Origin: Candidatus Hydrogenedens sp.
GTDB lineage: Bacteria > Hydrogenedentota > Hydrogenedentia > Hydrogenedentales > Hydrogenedentaceae
Length of the DNA: 64,000 nt
Direction of reading: 5' to 3'
Assembly: GCA_035361075.1 (NCBI GenBank)
Contig: DAOSBX010000014.1
Span: forward strand, 14,101-78,100
Shown here in pieces: positions 44,401 through 53,256 of the stretch. The translations under genes were made by a program, and so were the position numbers. Each line of letters starts with the position of its first letter. Positions within the stretch are counted from its first letter, which is position 1. The notes under the pieces are model-generated. The model was not told where the DNA came from and ran no database searches. It was given only the letters and a program-made list of their open reading frames with translations.

Positions 44401-45120
44401 ATGCAATATCTTACTGTCCAGCAAATGCGCGAAGCAGATAGACGCTGTATTGAAGAATTGGGTATCCCTGGTGTTGTTCTAATGAATAACGCTGGTAATG
44501 CCGTGTTTAGAGAATTGGAACCAGGACCTGTGACGGTGATATGCGGTAAAGGAAATAATGGTGGAGATGGCTTTGTAGTAGCAAGATTAGCATTGGTGGC
44601 TGGATGGGATGTAAAAGTACTTTTACTAACAGACCCTTCCAATATACGTGGTGATGCGGAAATTTTTATGAAGGTATATTTGCGGTTGGGCGGGAAAATG
44701 ATTGCATGTTTAAGTGATGTAGATGTCCAACAAAGTATACATCAAATTGCCAAAACCGAAACATGTGTAGATGCCCTATTAGGCACAGGGACGAAAGGAG
44801 AAGTAACGGGACTTTTGCGGACTGCTATAGAAAATATGAATAGGCTAAGTAATATTATTTCTGTAGACTTGCCTTCAGGTATGAATGCAGATACGGGAGA
44901 AATTTGCGGTGTTTGTGTTCGTGCACGAAAAACAGTCACATTCCAATATCCTAAAATTGGATTTAAGAACCCTTCTGCAAAAGATTATCTCGGAGAGTTG
45001 GTTATAGCAGATATAGGTATTCCGCCAGTTTGTGCTGATGATAATCAGTGGTTTGAATTAAAACAAAGAACCAGCAAAGTTAATAAGTCAGATAGGTCGG
45101 GCTTGTCAGACAGGTCATAA
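44401..45120 (+). CDS. nnrE: NAD(P)H-hydrate epimerase (YjeF N-terminal domain)
   Basis: 239 residues. 'TVQQMREADRRCIEELGIPG' opens the YjeF-N fold, with 'VICGKGNNGGDGFVVAR' (NAD(P)HX-binding loop), 'CVDALLGTGTKGEV' and 'ISVDLPSGMNADTGEICG'. It interconverts the R and S forms of damaged NAD(P)H hydrate. The dehydratase half (NnrD) is absent here and may be encoded elsewhere. The last 11 residues (KSDRSGLSDRS) come from a 9-bp DNA repeat and are probably not part of the fold. thpR follows 10 bases later. Confidence 0.92.
   Translation: MQYLTVQQMREADRRCIEELGIPGVVLMNNAGNAVFRELEPGPVTVICGKGNNGGDGFVVARLALVAGWDVKVLLLTDPSNIRGDAEIFMKVYLRLGGKMIACLSDVDVQQSIHQIAKTETCVDALLGTGTKGEVTGLLRTAIENMNRLSNIISVDLPSGMNADTGEICGVCVRARKTVTFQYPKIGFKNPSAKDYLGELVIADIGIPPVCADDNQWFELKQRTSKVNKSDRSGLSDRS
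45091..45117. repeat. 9-bp tandem repeat, locus 3
   Basis: Three units of period 9: GATAGGTCG, GGCTTGTCA, GACAGGTCA, directly followed by the stop codon of nnrE. They encode a Ser/Asp/Arg-rich tail. Confidence 0.65.
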
Positions 45121-45130
45121 GGACAAAATT

Positions 45131-45709
45131 ATGAGCGAAGAATCATATCGTGCTTTTGTTGCAATTGAACTTCCTGCCGAAGTTAGGGATATTGTTTGGA
45201 GTAGCACAAAACCTGTTTTAGGTTCGCTTAAATCATTAGTGAAATGGGTTCCCCCTGAGAATATGCATTTAACATTGCGATTTTTAGGAGGGATAACCCT
45301 CAGTATGAGTGAAAAATTAAGGTCAAACCTTAAAAAGGTTTCAATTCAATTTGCCCCCATAACATTTAGATTGAGTACTTCAGGTGTTTTCCCATCATGG
45401 AGGGAGCCAAGGGTATTATGGGTCGGTTTAGATGTTGTAAAAGGAGACTTAAATTTATTGCAGAGGAGAGTTGAGCAGGAAGCACAAATAATTGGCTTAC
45501 CTCAAGAAAAACAAAGATTTCATCCTCACATTACAGTAGGTAGAGTTCGAACACCTTCTCCATTTATATCTAATACATGGAAAAATGTTAAAATACAATC
45601 AACACCTGAATTTGTTGTAAATCAAATCACACTATTTAAAAGCATCTTAAATCCAAATGGTGCAATTTATGAAGTTGTAGATACATTTCAATTTAATCAA
45701 GGAGAATAA
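45131..45709 (+). CDS. thpR: RNA 2',3'-cyclic phosphodiesterase (LigT/ThpR)
   Basis: 192 residues with the two HxT motifs of the 2H phosphoesterase family: 'MHLTLRFLGG' (46-49) and 'FHPHITVGRVR' (near 140). 'RAFVAIELPAEVRDIV' at the start is typical of ThpR. It hydrolyses 2',3'-cyclic phosphates on RNA ends. It is packed between nnrE and the YggT gene (3-base gap). Confidence 0.93.
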   Translation: MSEESYRAFVAIELPAEVRDIVWSSTKPVLGSLKSLVKWVPPENMHLTLRFLGGITLSMSEKLRSNLKKVSIQFAPITFRLSTSGVFPSWREPRVLWVGLDVVKGDLNLLQRRVEQEAQIIGLPQEKQRFHPHITVGRVRTPSPFISNTWKNVKIQSTPEFVVNQITLFKSILNPNGAIYEVVDTFQFNQGE

Positions 45710-45712
45710 GAC

Positions 45713-45961
45713 TTGTTTCTTCGCGATTTAATATATACCTTATTTACATTATATATGCTTGCAATTTTAGCTGTTTGGTTGGGTCCGTATATTGATTTTG
45801 ACTTGAGACAACGAAGATGGGGGCTCTGGATTGTGAAAATTGTCGAACCCATTATCCAAATCATAAGAAAAAATCTTCCTTATATAGGTCCTTTCAATTG
45901 GGCTCCTATTATTGCGTTGTTGCTTGTCTGGCTACTTAGAAAAATTATTGTGGGGATTTAA
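45713..45961 (+). CDS. YggT family membrane protein
   Basis: 82 residues from a TTG start 3 bases after thpR. Two membrane helices (about 5-25 and 62-80) flank 'RRWGLWIVKIVEPIIQIIRK', then 'LPYIGPFNWAPIIALLLVWL', which matches the YggT motif 'P..g..D.sPii'. The family is linked with cell division or osmotic functions in other bacteria; the function here is unknown. The non-ATG start is supported by GGAG in the thpR end (45701-45704). Confidence 0.85.
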   Translation: MFLRDLIYTLFTLYMLAILAVWLGPYIDFDLRQRRWGLWIVKIVEPIIQIIRKNLPYIGPFNWAPIIALLLVWLLRKIIVGI

Positions 45962-46107
45962 TTCTTTAAAAATTGCATTTTAAATACTGTTTATGATAAA
46001 AAACTACAATTTTAGTTTGAGGCTTAATATAATTAATAAACATTTAATAAAAAAATAAAACAAAAATATAATTAATAATAGTGACAAATACTATAAGGAG
46101 AAAATCT

Positions 46108-47691
46108 ATGGATTTAAGAGCATGGTTTAATCAAAAACAAATTTTATGCAAAAATATTTTTAGGAATTTGAGTATCCCAGAACTTTATGAAATTTCACTT
46201 CAAAAAGGTGAAGGAAAATTAGGAGCCAATGGGACTTTATTAGTTAGAACTGGCAAACGAACAGGTAGATCACCAGAAGACCGTTTCGTTGTGCAAGATG
46301 AATATTCAAAAGATGCTGTTGACTGGAACAAAGTAAATCTACCCACTACAGAAGAAGTTTATAATCATATATATGACAGGATACGAGGCTTTTTAAAAGA
46401 TAAAGATGTATACGTTTTTGATGGTTTTGTTGGGGCGGATGAAAGATATCGAATCAAAGTTCGTGTGATAGCAGAAAAGGCATGGCATGCTTTATTTGCA
46501 CGAACATTGTTTTTGAGACCTACACCAGAGCAATTGGAACATTTTGGGGAGCCGAACTTCTGTGTCTTTGCTTGTGGCGGTTTGAAGTTAGAAGGGGAGA
46601 AAGATAAGGTTAAGACAGATACAGCGATTATTCTTAATCTTAAAGAAAAAAACATCCTGATTTGCGGTTCAGACTATGGCGGAGAGATAAAGAAGAGTAT
46701 TTTCACTGTAATGAATTTTATTATGCCAGAACAAAATGTGATGCCAATGCATTGTTCCGCTAATGTTGGAAAAGATGGTGATAGTGCTATATTCTTTGGC
46801 CTTTCTGGAACAGGAAAAACAACTCTATCAGCAGACCCAGCTCGGTATCTTATCGGAGATGATGAACACGGCTGGAGTGAAGATGGCATTTTTAACTTTG
46901 AAGGAGGATGTTACGCAAAGATAATTAAGTTAAGGAAAGAATCAGAGCCGTTAATTTATAGTGCTATTCGTTTTGGTTCTATTGCAGAAAATGTTGTTTA
47001 TGACCCATCAACACGTGAAATTGATTTTGATGATGGTAGTATTACAGAAAATACACGGACGACTTATCCTGTGGAGTTCATCCCGAATGTTGTCCTTAGT
47101 GGTAAAGCTGGACACCCAAAAAATATATTTCTATTAACTGCAGATGCCTTCGGGATTTTGCCCCCAGTTGCTAAGTTAACCCCAGAAGGGGCTATGTATC
47201 ATTTCCTCTCTGGTTATACAGCAAAACTGGCAGGAACAGAAGTAAATATTGTTGAACCACAAGCAACTTTCTCCACCTGTTTTGGGGCACCATTTATGAT
47301 TCGTAGTCCGTGGGTGTATGCTCGTTTATTAGCAGATAAGATGAAAAAACATAGTGCGGATTGCTGGTTGATTAATACAGGCTGGTCGGGTGGTCCTTAT
47401 GGAGTTGGGAAACGCATGTCCATTGAACTGACCCGCTCAATTTTATCAGCCGTATTAGAAGGCAAATTGAAGAATGCAAAGTTTATAAAATTAGACAAAT
47501 TGAATTTAATGGTACCCGAAGCCATCGAAGGTTTAGAAGACCAACGGGTATTAATTCCAGAACATACATGGCAGGATAAAAATGCATACCAGCAAAAAAT
47601 GAAACATCTTGTTGGCTTGTTTATGAAAAATTTTGAGCGATTTAAAGCTCAGGCAGATAATGCAGTGTTAGAAGCAGGTCCTAATTTATAA
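46108..47691 (+). CDS. pckA: Phosphoenolpyruvate carboxykinase, ATP-dependent
   Basis: 527 residues from ATG at 46108, chosen because AAGGAG (46097-46102) is well placed; the in-frame GTG at 46081 has none. 'GLSGTGKTTLSADPARYLIG' is the ATP-binding loop, 'DDEHGWSEDGIFNFEGGCYA' the metal site, and 'RTGRSPEDRFVV' and 'NTGWSGGPYGVGKRM' are family signatures. It converts oxaloacetate to PEP for gluconeogenesis, fitting growth on acetyl-CoA from beta-oxidation. It ends at a strong terminator. Confidence 0.97.
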   Translation: MDLRAWFNQKQILCKNIFRNLSIPELYEISLQKGEGKLGANGTLLVRTGKRTGRSPEDRFVVQDEYSKDAVDWNKVNLPTTEEVYNHIYDRIRGFLKDKDVYVFDGFVGADERYRIKVRVIAEKAWHALFARTLFLRPTPEQLEHFGEPNFCVFACGGLKLEGEKDKVKTDTAIILNLKEKNILICGSDYGGEIKKSIFTVMNFIMPEQNVMPMHCSANVGKDGDSAIFFGLSGTGKTTLSADPARYLIGDDEHGWSEDGIFNFEGGCYAKIIKLRKESEPLIYSAIRFGSIAENVVYDPSTREIDFDDGSITENTRTTYPVEFIPNVVLSGKAGHPKNIFLLTADAFGILPPVAKLTPEGAMYHFLSGYTAKLAGTEVNIVEPQATFSTCFGAPFMIRSPWVYARLLADKMKKHSADCWLINTGWSGGPYGVGKRMSIELTRSILSAVLEGKLKNAKFIKLDKLNLMVPEAIEGLEDQRVLIPEHTWQDKNAYQQKMKHLVGLFMKNFERFKAQADNAVLEAGPNL

Positions 47692-47720
47692 CCTGTTATT
47701 TTATTAATTGGTAATATTTG

Positions 47721-47757
47721 GAGTACACTATTTGAAAAGTAGTGTACTCTTTTTTTA
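47721..47757 (+). terminator. Rho-independent terminator of pckA
   Basis: A perfect 10-bp stem (GAGTACACTA 47721-47730 with TAGTGTACTC 47740-47749), a 9-base loop and eight T. Confidence 0.94.
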
Positions 47758-47800
47758 TGTTTATTCTATCAAATAGAAACCCAATATAAGGAGATAATAA

Positions 47801-50800
47801 ATGAAAAGACCTTTCTTATTTACAATGTTCTTTCTTGTAATTTGTATGTTAACAGATGTTATTTTTGCTGAAACTGCACCTGTTTTTCCTGTCCAAGAAG
47901 GTGTATTTATCAAAGAATGGCTCGTTTGTGGGACATTCCCGAATCCACTAAAGGAAGGGGTTGTAGAATTCCGTCATGATGAAACTACATTAGGGTTTTA
48001 CATTGATTATCTCGCTAAGGCTGGAGGTGAAAACAATATAACCCCTGAGGAAGGGATGAGTATTGACCCTGGTGATGGTATAACACGTGTATGGAAAAAA
48101 TATACATCACCAGAGGACTATATTAATTTTAATAACATCTTTGAAGATAATCAGGGAGGTAAAGTCGCTTATGCATTTTGTTACTTAAAGAGCGATATGG
48201 ATAAAGAAGTAATTTTAGGTATTGGTAGCAATGATGGCGTTCGTGTCTGGCTGAATGGAGAACGGATTTGGGATAATCATTGTCCGAGAGGTGCGATGAT
48301 TGATGACGATTGTTTTGAAGTATCATTAAAGTCAGGATTAAATCCGTTATTAATAAAAGTAGACCAGGGATTTGGAAATTGGGGATTTTATGCACGGGTA
48401 GTTAATAAAGAAGAGGTATTGAAGAAATTGAAAGATCTTCCAGACTTACGTGCAGATATTACTTATGTGTTAGAAAATAATTCACTGAGAGCATGGATGG
48501 CTCGACACTCTAAATATCGCTTATTAGACCCACCCATTCAATACACATTGCAATTACTAAATGCTAATGGTGAGTCTGTACAGAAAAATTCAGCAAATTT
48601 GGGGCAATCTGTAACTTTTTCACTTGAAGGACTTCCTGAAGGACCATATCGTTTAGAAGGAAAATTTTCATTGCCAGATGGAACGACCTTTGAAAAGCAA
48701 AGTTTCTATTATCATGGACAACCAACTGTTATCATTAATTTTGGACAGGTAAACGATGATATAAAACCACGTCAGATCGAACTCCTATATGATAGCCGAC
48801 AGAGGACACTAAAAGATGAAGCCATATTAAAAAGTTCTCAGTATACCCCAGTGTTAGAACCTGTTTCAGGAGGGATTCAAGAATTAGATTCGGGTAAATA
48901 TGCTGTATTACGAACCGATTTAAGCCCTATCTGGATACGGGTATTATTACCCTCGCCAGGATTAGGATATCAGTGGTATATGCTGAAAGATGAAGGGTAT
49001 CGATTTGAAACGAAGGAAATTCAAGAAATTAATGCATTAGAACAAATTGAGAAGAATTTAAGGAATAGATATTCAAATGCATTGGAGTCAGGCACCTTCC
49101 CATTTTCAGAATGGCTTTTCCAATCCTACAGCCAGAGACTTATGTTAACCCCTGTCCATCAGGTGAAAGGGGAAATTTCTCCTGAGGAACGTTTGAGAAG
49201 AATTCAACGGCTATCTTCATTAAAAGCAAAAGTGGCTGATAAGGAAACCGCTACTGTTTGGTTTGCTCCATCTATAGAAAAAGTAGGAAAGAACGAACCT
49301 ACTCCAGATTGTTCTTTAGAGTATTTACCTTTAGATATAGCGAAGAATGAATATGAGGCCTTTCAAGTTGTTATTACTCCGAAGAGCCCTATCTCCTCAA
49401 TAAAGGTGAATGTCACTGATGGAAAGACGCAAGATGGATATACTTTACCAGCAGGACAGTTTAAGATATTTGAAGTTGATTATGTCCCTATTACAGTAGT
49501 GTCTGATTATTATGGAGAATTGACAGATTATCCAGACCCAATTGTCCCCGTTCAGGATTATGTTAAAGGTAGAACCGATGGTAATATCGTATTATGGGTC
49601 AGATTATATGTTGGCAAAGGACAACCACCAGGAATTTATGAAGGGTCTTTACAACTAAAATCGAATGAGTTGAATTTAGAAATACCCTACAAAGTCAACG
49701 TAGTAAATTATACTCTCCCTGTCGATACAAGCACAGAAACTGCATACGGTGTTTCGCCAGGTTATTCATGGCATGGTCCCTTGAACGATGAACAAAAACG
49801 TGAAGTCTTTGACCTATATATGAAAACATGCATGGAGTATCGCATTTCCCCTTATACTCCACATGCATATGGACCGATTACATGGAAATTTGAAGGAACA
49901 CCCCCCGAGGCTATTGTCGACTTTACGGAATTTGATAAAGCAATGGAAAAATATTTAAATCAGTATCACTTTAATGCTTTTAATGTCGGAGGGCTTCCAA
50001 ATGAACTTAATGGCGCTCCCCGTTATTCAGAAGAGTATAATCGTTTATTTGCCTCTATTTACCAACAGGTGCAAGAACATCTGAGAGAGAAAGGGTGGTT
50101 ACATAAAGCGTACTGGTATTGGGTTGATGAACCAGCGCCCGCTGATTATGCAAGTGTAAAACAAGGAATGGAATTGCTTTATAAGGCGTGTCCAGATATA
50201 CGTCGATTGTTAACCTGCAATCAAGAGCCAGCACCAGCTCCGTATTTCTGGGATGTTGTGAATCTTTGGGTGCCTATTTTTAATATGTATGATGAGACCC
50301 GTGCTCGATGGAGACAGGAATTAGGCGAAACAATCTGGTGGTATGTCTGTACTGCACCTCGTGCCCCTTATGCAAATAACTTTGTTGACCATCCAGCAAT
50401 TAATCACCGCATTCGTTATTGGCAATTGGACAAATATAATTTAGAAGGTGACCTCTTCTGGTCCATAACATATTGGGCACAAAATCCATGGGAAGAGGCG
50501 ATGTCTATCGGTGATGGAGGTCAACGTTGGGGTAATGGTGATGGACGTTTACTATATCCACCAAGAAAACAACCATCTTCTGAGCCTCTTATAGAACCGC
50601 CAGTACCATCAATTCGTTTGGAATGCATAAGAGATGGATTGGAAGACCGCGAATACTTGTTAGTATTAGAACGGGCTGATGCAAGAAAGGCTCCGATAGG
50701 TTTAATGGCTCGCAAAGTGAGAGCGGAAGCGTTAAATTATTTGACCCCGTCATTAAAAGTTTACGAGCAGAACCCAGTTATGTTTTATTATTATCGAGCA

Positions 50801-50845
50801 AAAGTTATGAATTTAGTTGCACGTATAGCACAAGGTGGCTCATAA
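47801..50845 (+). CDS. Secreted DUF4091 (GH123-like) protein
   Basis: 1014 residues with a signal peptide (cleavage near 'VIFA'). Residues 25-210 look like a carbohydrate-binding sandwich ('VILGIGSNDGVRVWLNGERI'). The C-terminal 360 residues form the DUF4091 catalytic-type barrel: 'YWYWVDEPAPADYASV', 'LFWSITYWAQNPWEEAMSIG', 'GDGRLLYPPRKQ' and the closing 'IRLECIRDGLEDREYLLVLE'. DUF4091 is related to GH123 N-acetylgalactosaminidases. The acidic residue after WV (Asp-Glu-Pro) could be catalytic. Substrate unknown. AAGGAG lies at 47788-47793. Confidence 0.88.
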   Translation: MKRPFLFTMFFLVICMLTDVIFAETAPVFPVQEGVFIKEWLVCGTFPNPLKEGVVEFRHDETTLGFYIDYLAKAGGENNITPEEGMSIDPGDGITRVWKKYTSPEDYINFNNIFEDNQGGKVAYAFCYLKSDMDKEVILGIGSNDGVRVWLNGERIWDNHCPRGAMIDDDCFEVSLKSGLNPLLIKVDQGFGNWGFYARVVNKEEVLKKLKDLPDLRADITYVLENNSLRAWMARHSKYRLLDPPIQYTLQLLNANGESVQKNSANLGQSVTFSLEGLPEGPYRLEGKFSLPDGTTFEKQSFYYHGQPTVIINFGQVNDDIKPRQIELLYDSRQRTLKDEAILKSSQYTPVLEPVSGGIQELDSGKYAVLRTDLSPIWIRVLLPSPGLGYQWYMLKDEGYRFETKEIQEINALEQIEKNLRNRYSNALESGTFPFSEWLFQSYSQRLMLTPVHQVKGEISPEERLRRIQRLSSLKAKVADKETATVWFAPSIEKVGKNEPTPDCSLEYLPLDIAKNEYEAFQVVITPKSPISSIKVNVTDGKTQDGYTLPAGQFKIFEVDYVPITVVSDYYGELTDYPDPIVPVQDYVKGRTDGNIVLWVRLYVGKGQPPGIYEGSLQLKSNELNLEIPYKVNVVNYTLPVDTSTETAYGVSPGYSWHGPLNDEQKREVFDLYMKTCMEYRISPYTPHAYGPITWKFEGTPPEAIVDFTEFDKAMEKYLNQYHFNAFNVGGLPNELNGAPRYSEEYNRLFASIYQQVQEHLREKGWLHKAYWYWVDEPAPADYASVKQGMELLYKACPDIRRLLTCNQEPAPAPYFWDVVNLWVPIFNMYDETRARWRQELGETIWWYVCTAPRAPYANNFVDHPAINHRIRYWQLDKYNLEGDLFWSITYWAQNPWEEAMSIGDGGQRWGNGDGRLLYPPRKQPSSEPLIEPPVPSIRLECIRDGLEDREYLLVLERADARKAPIGLMARKVRAEALNYLTPSLKVYEQNPVMFYYYRAKVMNLVARIAQGGS

Positions 50846-50928
50846 AAACTGATGTATTTTGTTCATAGTAATTATTTATAGATATTATCAATTAGTAATT
50901 AATAATTAGTAATGATAAGGTATGTGGA

Positions 50929-51846
50929 ATGAGCAGAACGGCAATCATTTTTCGGGAGGAAGCACTTCGCCATGATACAGGTCCTTTCCATCCAGAAAGT
51001 CCAGCAAGACTTGAGGCTATTTTAGAATCTTTTGAAAAATATAATATAGACCCACCAATATTGGACATAGAACCTGCAAAACGAGAAGATCTATTGAGAA
51101 TTCATACCGCACACCATGTAGATACTATTGAGAAAACGTGTAAAGGAAATCTTGAATATCCTGACCCAGATACTGTGATGGGGGAAGCGTCATGGGAGTC
51201 CGCATTGTTGGCAGTTGGAGGTGCTATCTCTGCTTGTAAGGCTGTGTTAGAAGGAACCTACGATTGTGTGTTTGAAATCATGAGACCACCAGGACACCAT
51301 GCAGAACCTAATCGGGCAATGGGTTTTTGCTTGTTTAACAATGTGGCAATAGCAGCACGATGGTTAACAGATGTGGCAGGATTAAAGCGAGTTGCCATCT
51401 TTGATTTTGATGTCCATCATGGAAACGGAACACAGAAAGCCTTTTATGATGATGATAGAGTTTATTATGTAAGTATTCATCAATTCCCTCATTATCCTGG
51501 GACAGGTTTCCCTGAGGAGAGGGGGAAAAACAATACAAATTTAAATGTGCAAATGATGCCAGGTGTGCCAGAAGAATTATGGCATTCTGCAATGGAAAAT
51601 TTAATATTGCCAGAATTAAAACGATTTGCCCCTGAATTTTTAATTATATCTGCTGGATTTGATGCACATCGTAAGGACCCATTAGGAAGTCAGAACTTGG
51701 AGGAAGAAGATTTTGCAAAATTAACCCGTGCTATAAAAGGAATTGCGGGTGGTAAAGTAGTATCTGTTTTAGAAGGTGGATATAACCTCGAAGCATTAGG
51801 GGAATCATGTGTAGCACATTATCTCGCATTGAAAGAAGATAGTTAA
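50929..51846 (+). CDS. Histone deacetylase family / acetylpolyamine amidohydrolase-like
   Basis: 305 residues. Catalytic His123-His124 in 'RPPGHHAEPNRAMGFCLFNN', zinc ligands in 'IFDFDVHHGNGTQKAF' (Asp161, His163) and the later 'ISAGFDAHRKDPLGS' are complete. The family removes acetyl groups from lysine or acetylated amines. It is cytoplasmic and stands between the DUF4091 and beta-helix genes, where the substrate is unclear. Confidence 0.93.
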   Translation: MSRTAIIFREEALRHDTGPFHPESPARLEAILESFEKYNIDPPILDIEPAKREDLLRIHTAHHVDTIEKTCKGNLEYPDPDTVMGEASWESALLAVGGAISACKAVLEGTYDCVFEIMRPPGHHAEPNRAMGFCLFNNVAIAARWLTDVAGLKRVAIFDFDVHHGNGTQKAFYDDDRVYYVSIHQFPHYPGTGFPEERGKNNTNLNVQMMPGVPEELWHSAMENLILPELKRFAPEFLIISAGFDAHRKDPLGSQNLEEEDFAKLTRAIKGIAGGKVVSVLEGGYNLEALGESCVAHYLALKEDS

Positions 51847-51902
51847 TGTGTGATAAGTGGAACAATGTATCTAAAAAATAGTGTGTTTACAGGATAAAGA
51901 AT

Positions 51903-53213
51903 ATGATGACCCGACGGGAAGTGTTGCGAGATATGATAACCGCTGGTAGTATTTTTTTTCTACCACCACATAATCGTATTTATGCAAACAGCGGTTCTTA
52001 TATATCAGGTGATAAACAAAAAGGGGCTTCTGAACGTCAACAATATCGGGTTGTCATTGGGCAGGAAGGTAGTAATGCTGATTTTTGTGGAAATACGGAA
52101 AAAGTTATTCAGGCGGGGATTGATTCTGTGGCAAGATATGGAGGAGGAATAGTTCAGATATTGCAGGGGATTTATCGGTTTTCCAATGCTGTTTATTTGA
52201 CAAGTCATATTAAACTTATTGGGAGTGGGTCATCTACAATTTTTGTAAAAGAACCATCTATAGAAACAGAGTTTACGGAAGATGCGGATTGGTATGAGCA
52301 ATGTATAACAGTCAAACATCCAGAACAATTTAAGGTTGGCGATGGTTTATGTATTCGGACAAAAAATCCTCATCATGGGGGAATGGATGTTATTAAGAGA
52401 ACTATTATCGCTATTGAGGATGACAAGTTAATATTAGATAAAGCATTACGGGATAATGTCTGGCTTGGACAGGAAACGACAATCGCTACCTTATTCCCTT
52501 TAATAAGCGGAGAATTCGTTGAAGATATTGTTATTGAAAATCTTGTTTTGGATGGTAATAAGGAAAATAATTTGTTTTTAGATGGAAATTATGCAGGTTG
52601 TATCTGGCTACAGGATTGTAATGAGGTTACAATTCGAAATGTAGAAGCAAGAAACTACAATGGCGATGGAATAAGTTGGCAAATTGTTCATGATGTTGTG
52701 GTAGATAATTGTTTTTCTCATGACAATACAGGGTTAGGTCTACATCCAGGGTCGGGTTCACAAAGACCAAAAGTAACGAATAATCGAATAGAAAATAATG
52801 ATATTGGAATCTTTTTCTGCTGGGGTGTACAAAATGGAATTGCAGAGAACAACCGACTGGAAAATAACCGTATCGGTATATCAATAGGCCATAGGGACAA
52901 TGATAATCAAATTCAAAAAAATAAGATAGTGAATTCTGTTGATTATGGCATTTTATTTCGGGAAGAATCAGAGCGATTTACAGCAACAGGTAATAAAATT
53001 AGGGAGAATGTTATAGAAAATTTGAAATCGGATAAAGGAGTTGGAATATCAATTGAAGGACTTACTAAAGGCAACGAAATACAAGATAACATGATTCGGG
53101 AAAGAAATAGTCAAGGTGATAAAATAGGTATCAAAATTGGTAAATTGGCAAAAGAAAATATTTTAAAAAATAACAAGATAGTGGGGTTTAAAAGAGACGT
53201 TGTAATAGAGTAA
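51903..53213 (+). CDS. Right-handed beta-helix repeat protein (pectate-lyase-like)
   Basis: 436 residues. The N-terminus 'MMTRREVLRDMITAGSIFFL' is a weak Tat-like leader. 'GIDSVARYGGGIVQILQGIY' is the pectate-lyase_3-like entry, then parallel beta-helix turns with Asn ladders ('ENNDIGIFFCWGVQNGIAEN', 'RLENNRIGISIGHRDNDN', 'QIQKNKIVN'). The fold is sure; a lyase or hydrolase activity is only likely, since no catalytic motif is recognised. Confidence 0.8.
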   Translation: MMTRREVLRDMITAGSIFFLPPHNRIYANSGSYISGDKQKGASERQQYRVVIGQEGSNADFCGNTEKVIQAGIDSVARYGGGIVQILQGIYRFSNAVYLTSHIKLIGSGSSTIFVKEPSIETEFTEDADWYEQCITVKHPEQFKVGDGLCIRTKNPHHGGMDVIKRTIIAIEDDKLILDKALRDNVWLGQETTIATLFPLISGEFVEDIVIENLVLDGNKENNLFLDGNYAGCIWLQDCNEVTIRNVEARNYNGDGISWQIVHDVVVDNCFSHDNTGLGLHPGSGSQRPKVTNNRIENNDIGIFFCWGVQNGIAENNRLENNRIGISIGHRDNDNQIQKNKIVNSVDYGILFREESERFTATGNKIRENVIENLKSDKGVGISIEGLTKGNEIQDNMIRERNSQGDKIGIKIGKLAKENILKNNKIVGFKRDVVIE

Positions 53214-53256
53214 CATACTCTTTATTTGAAACATAAACTTTGAGATGGAGGTTGTT

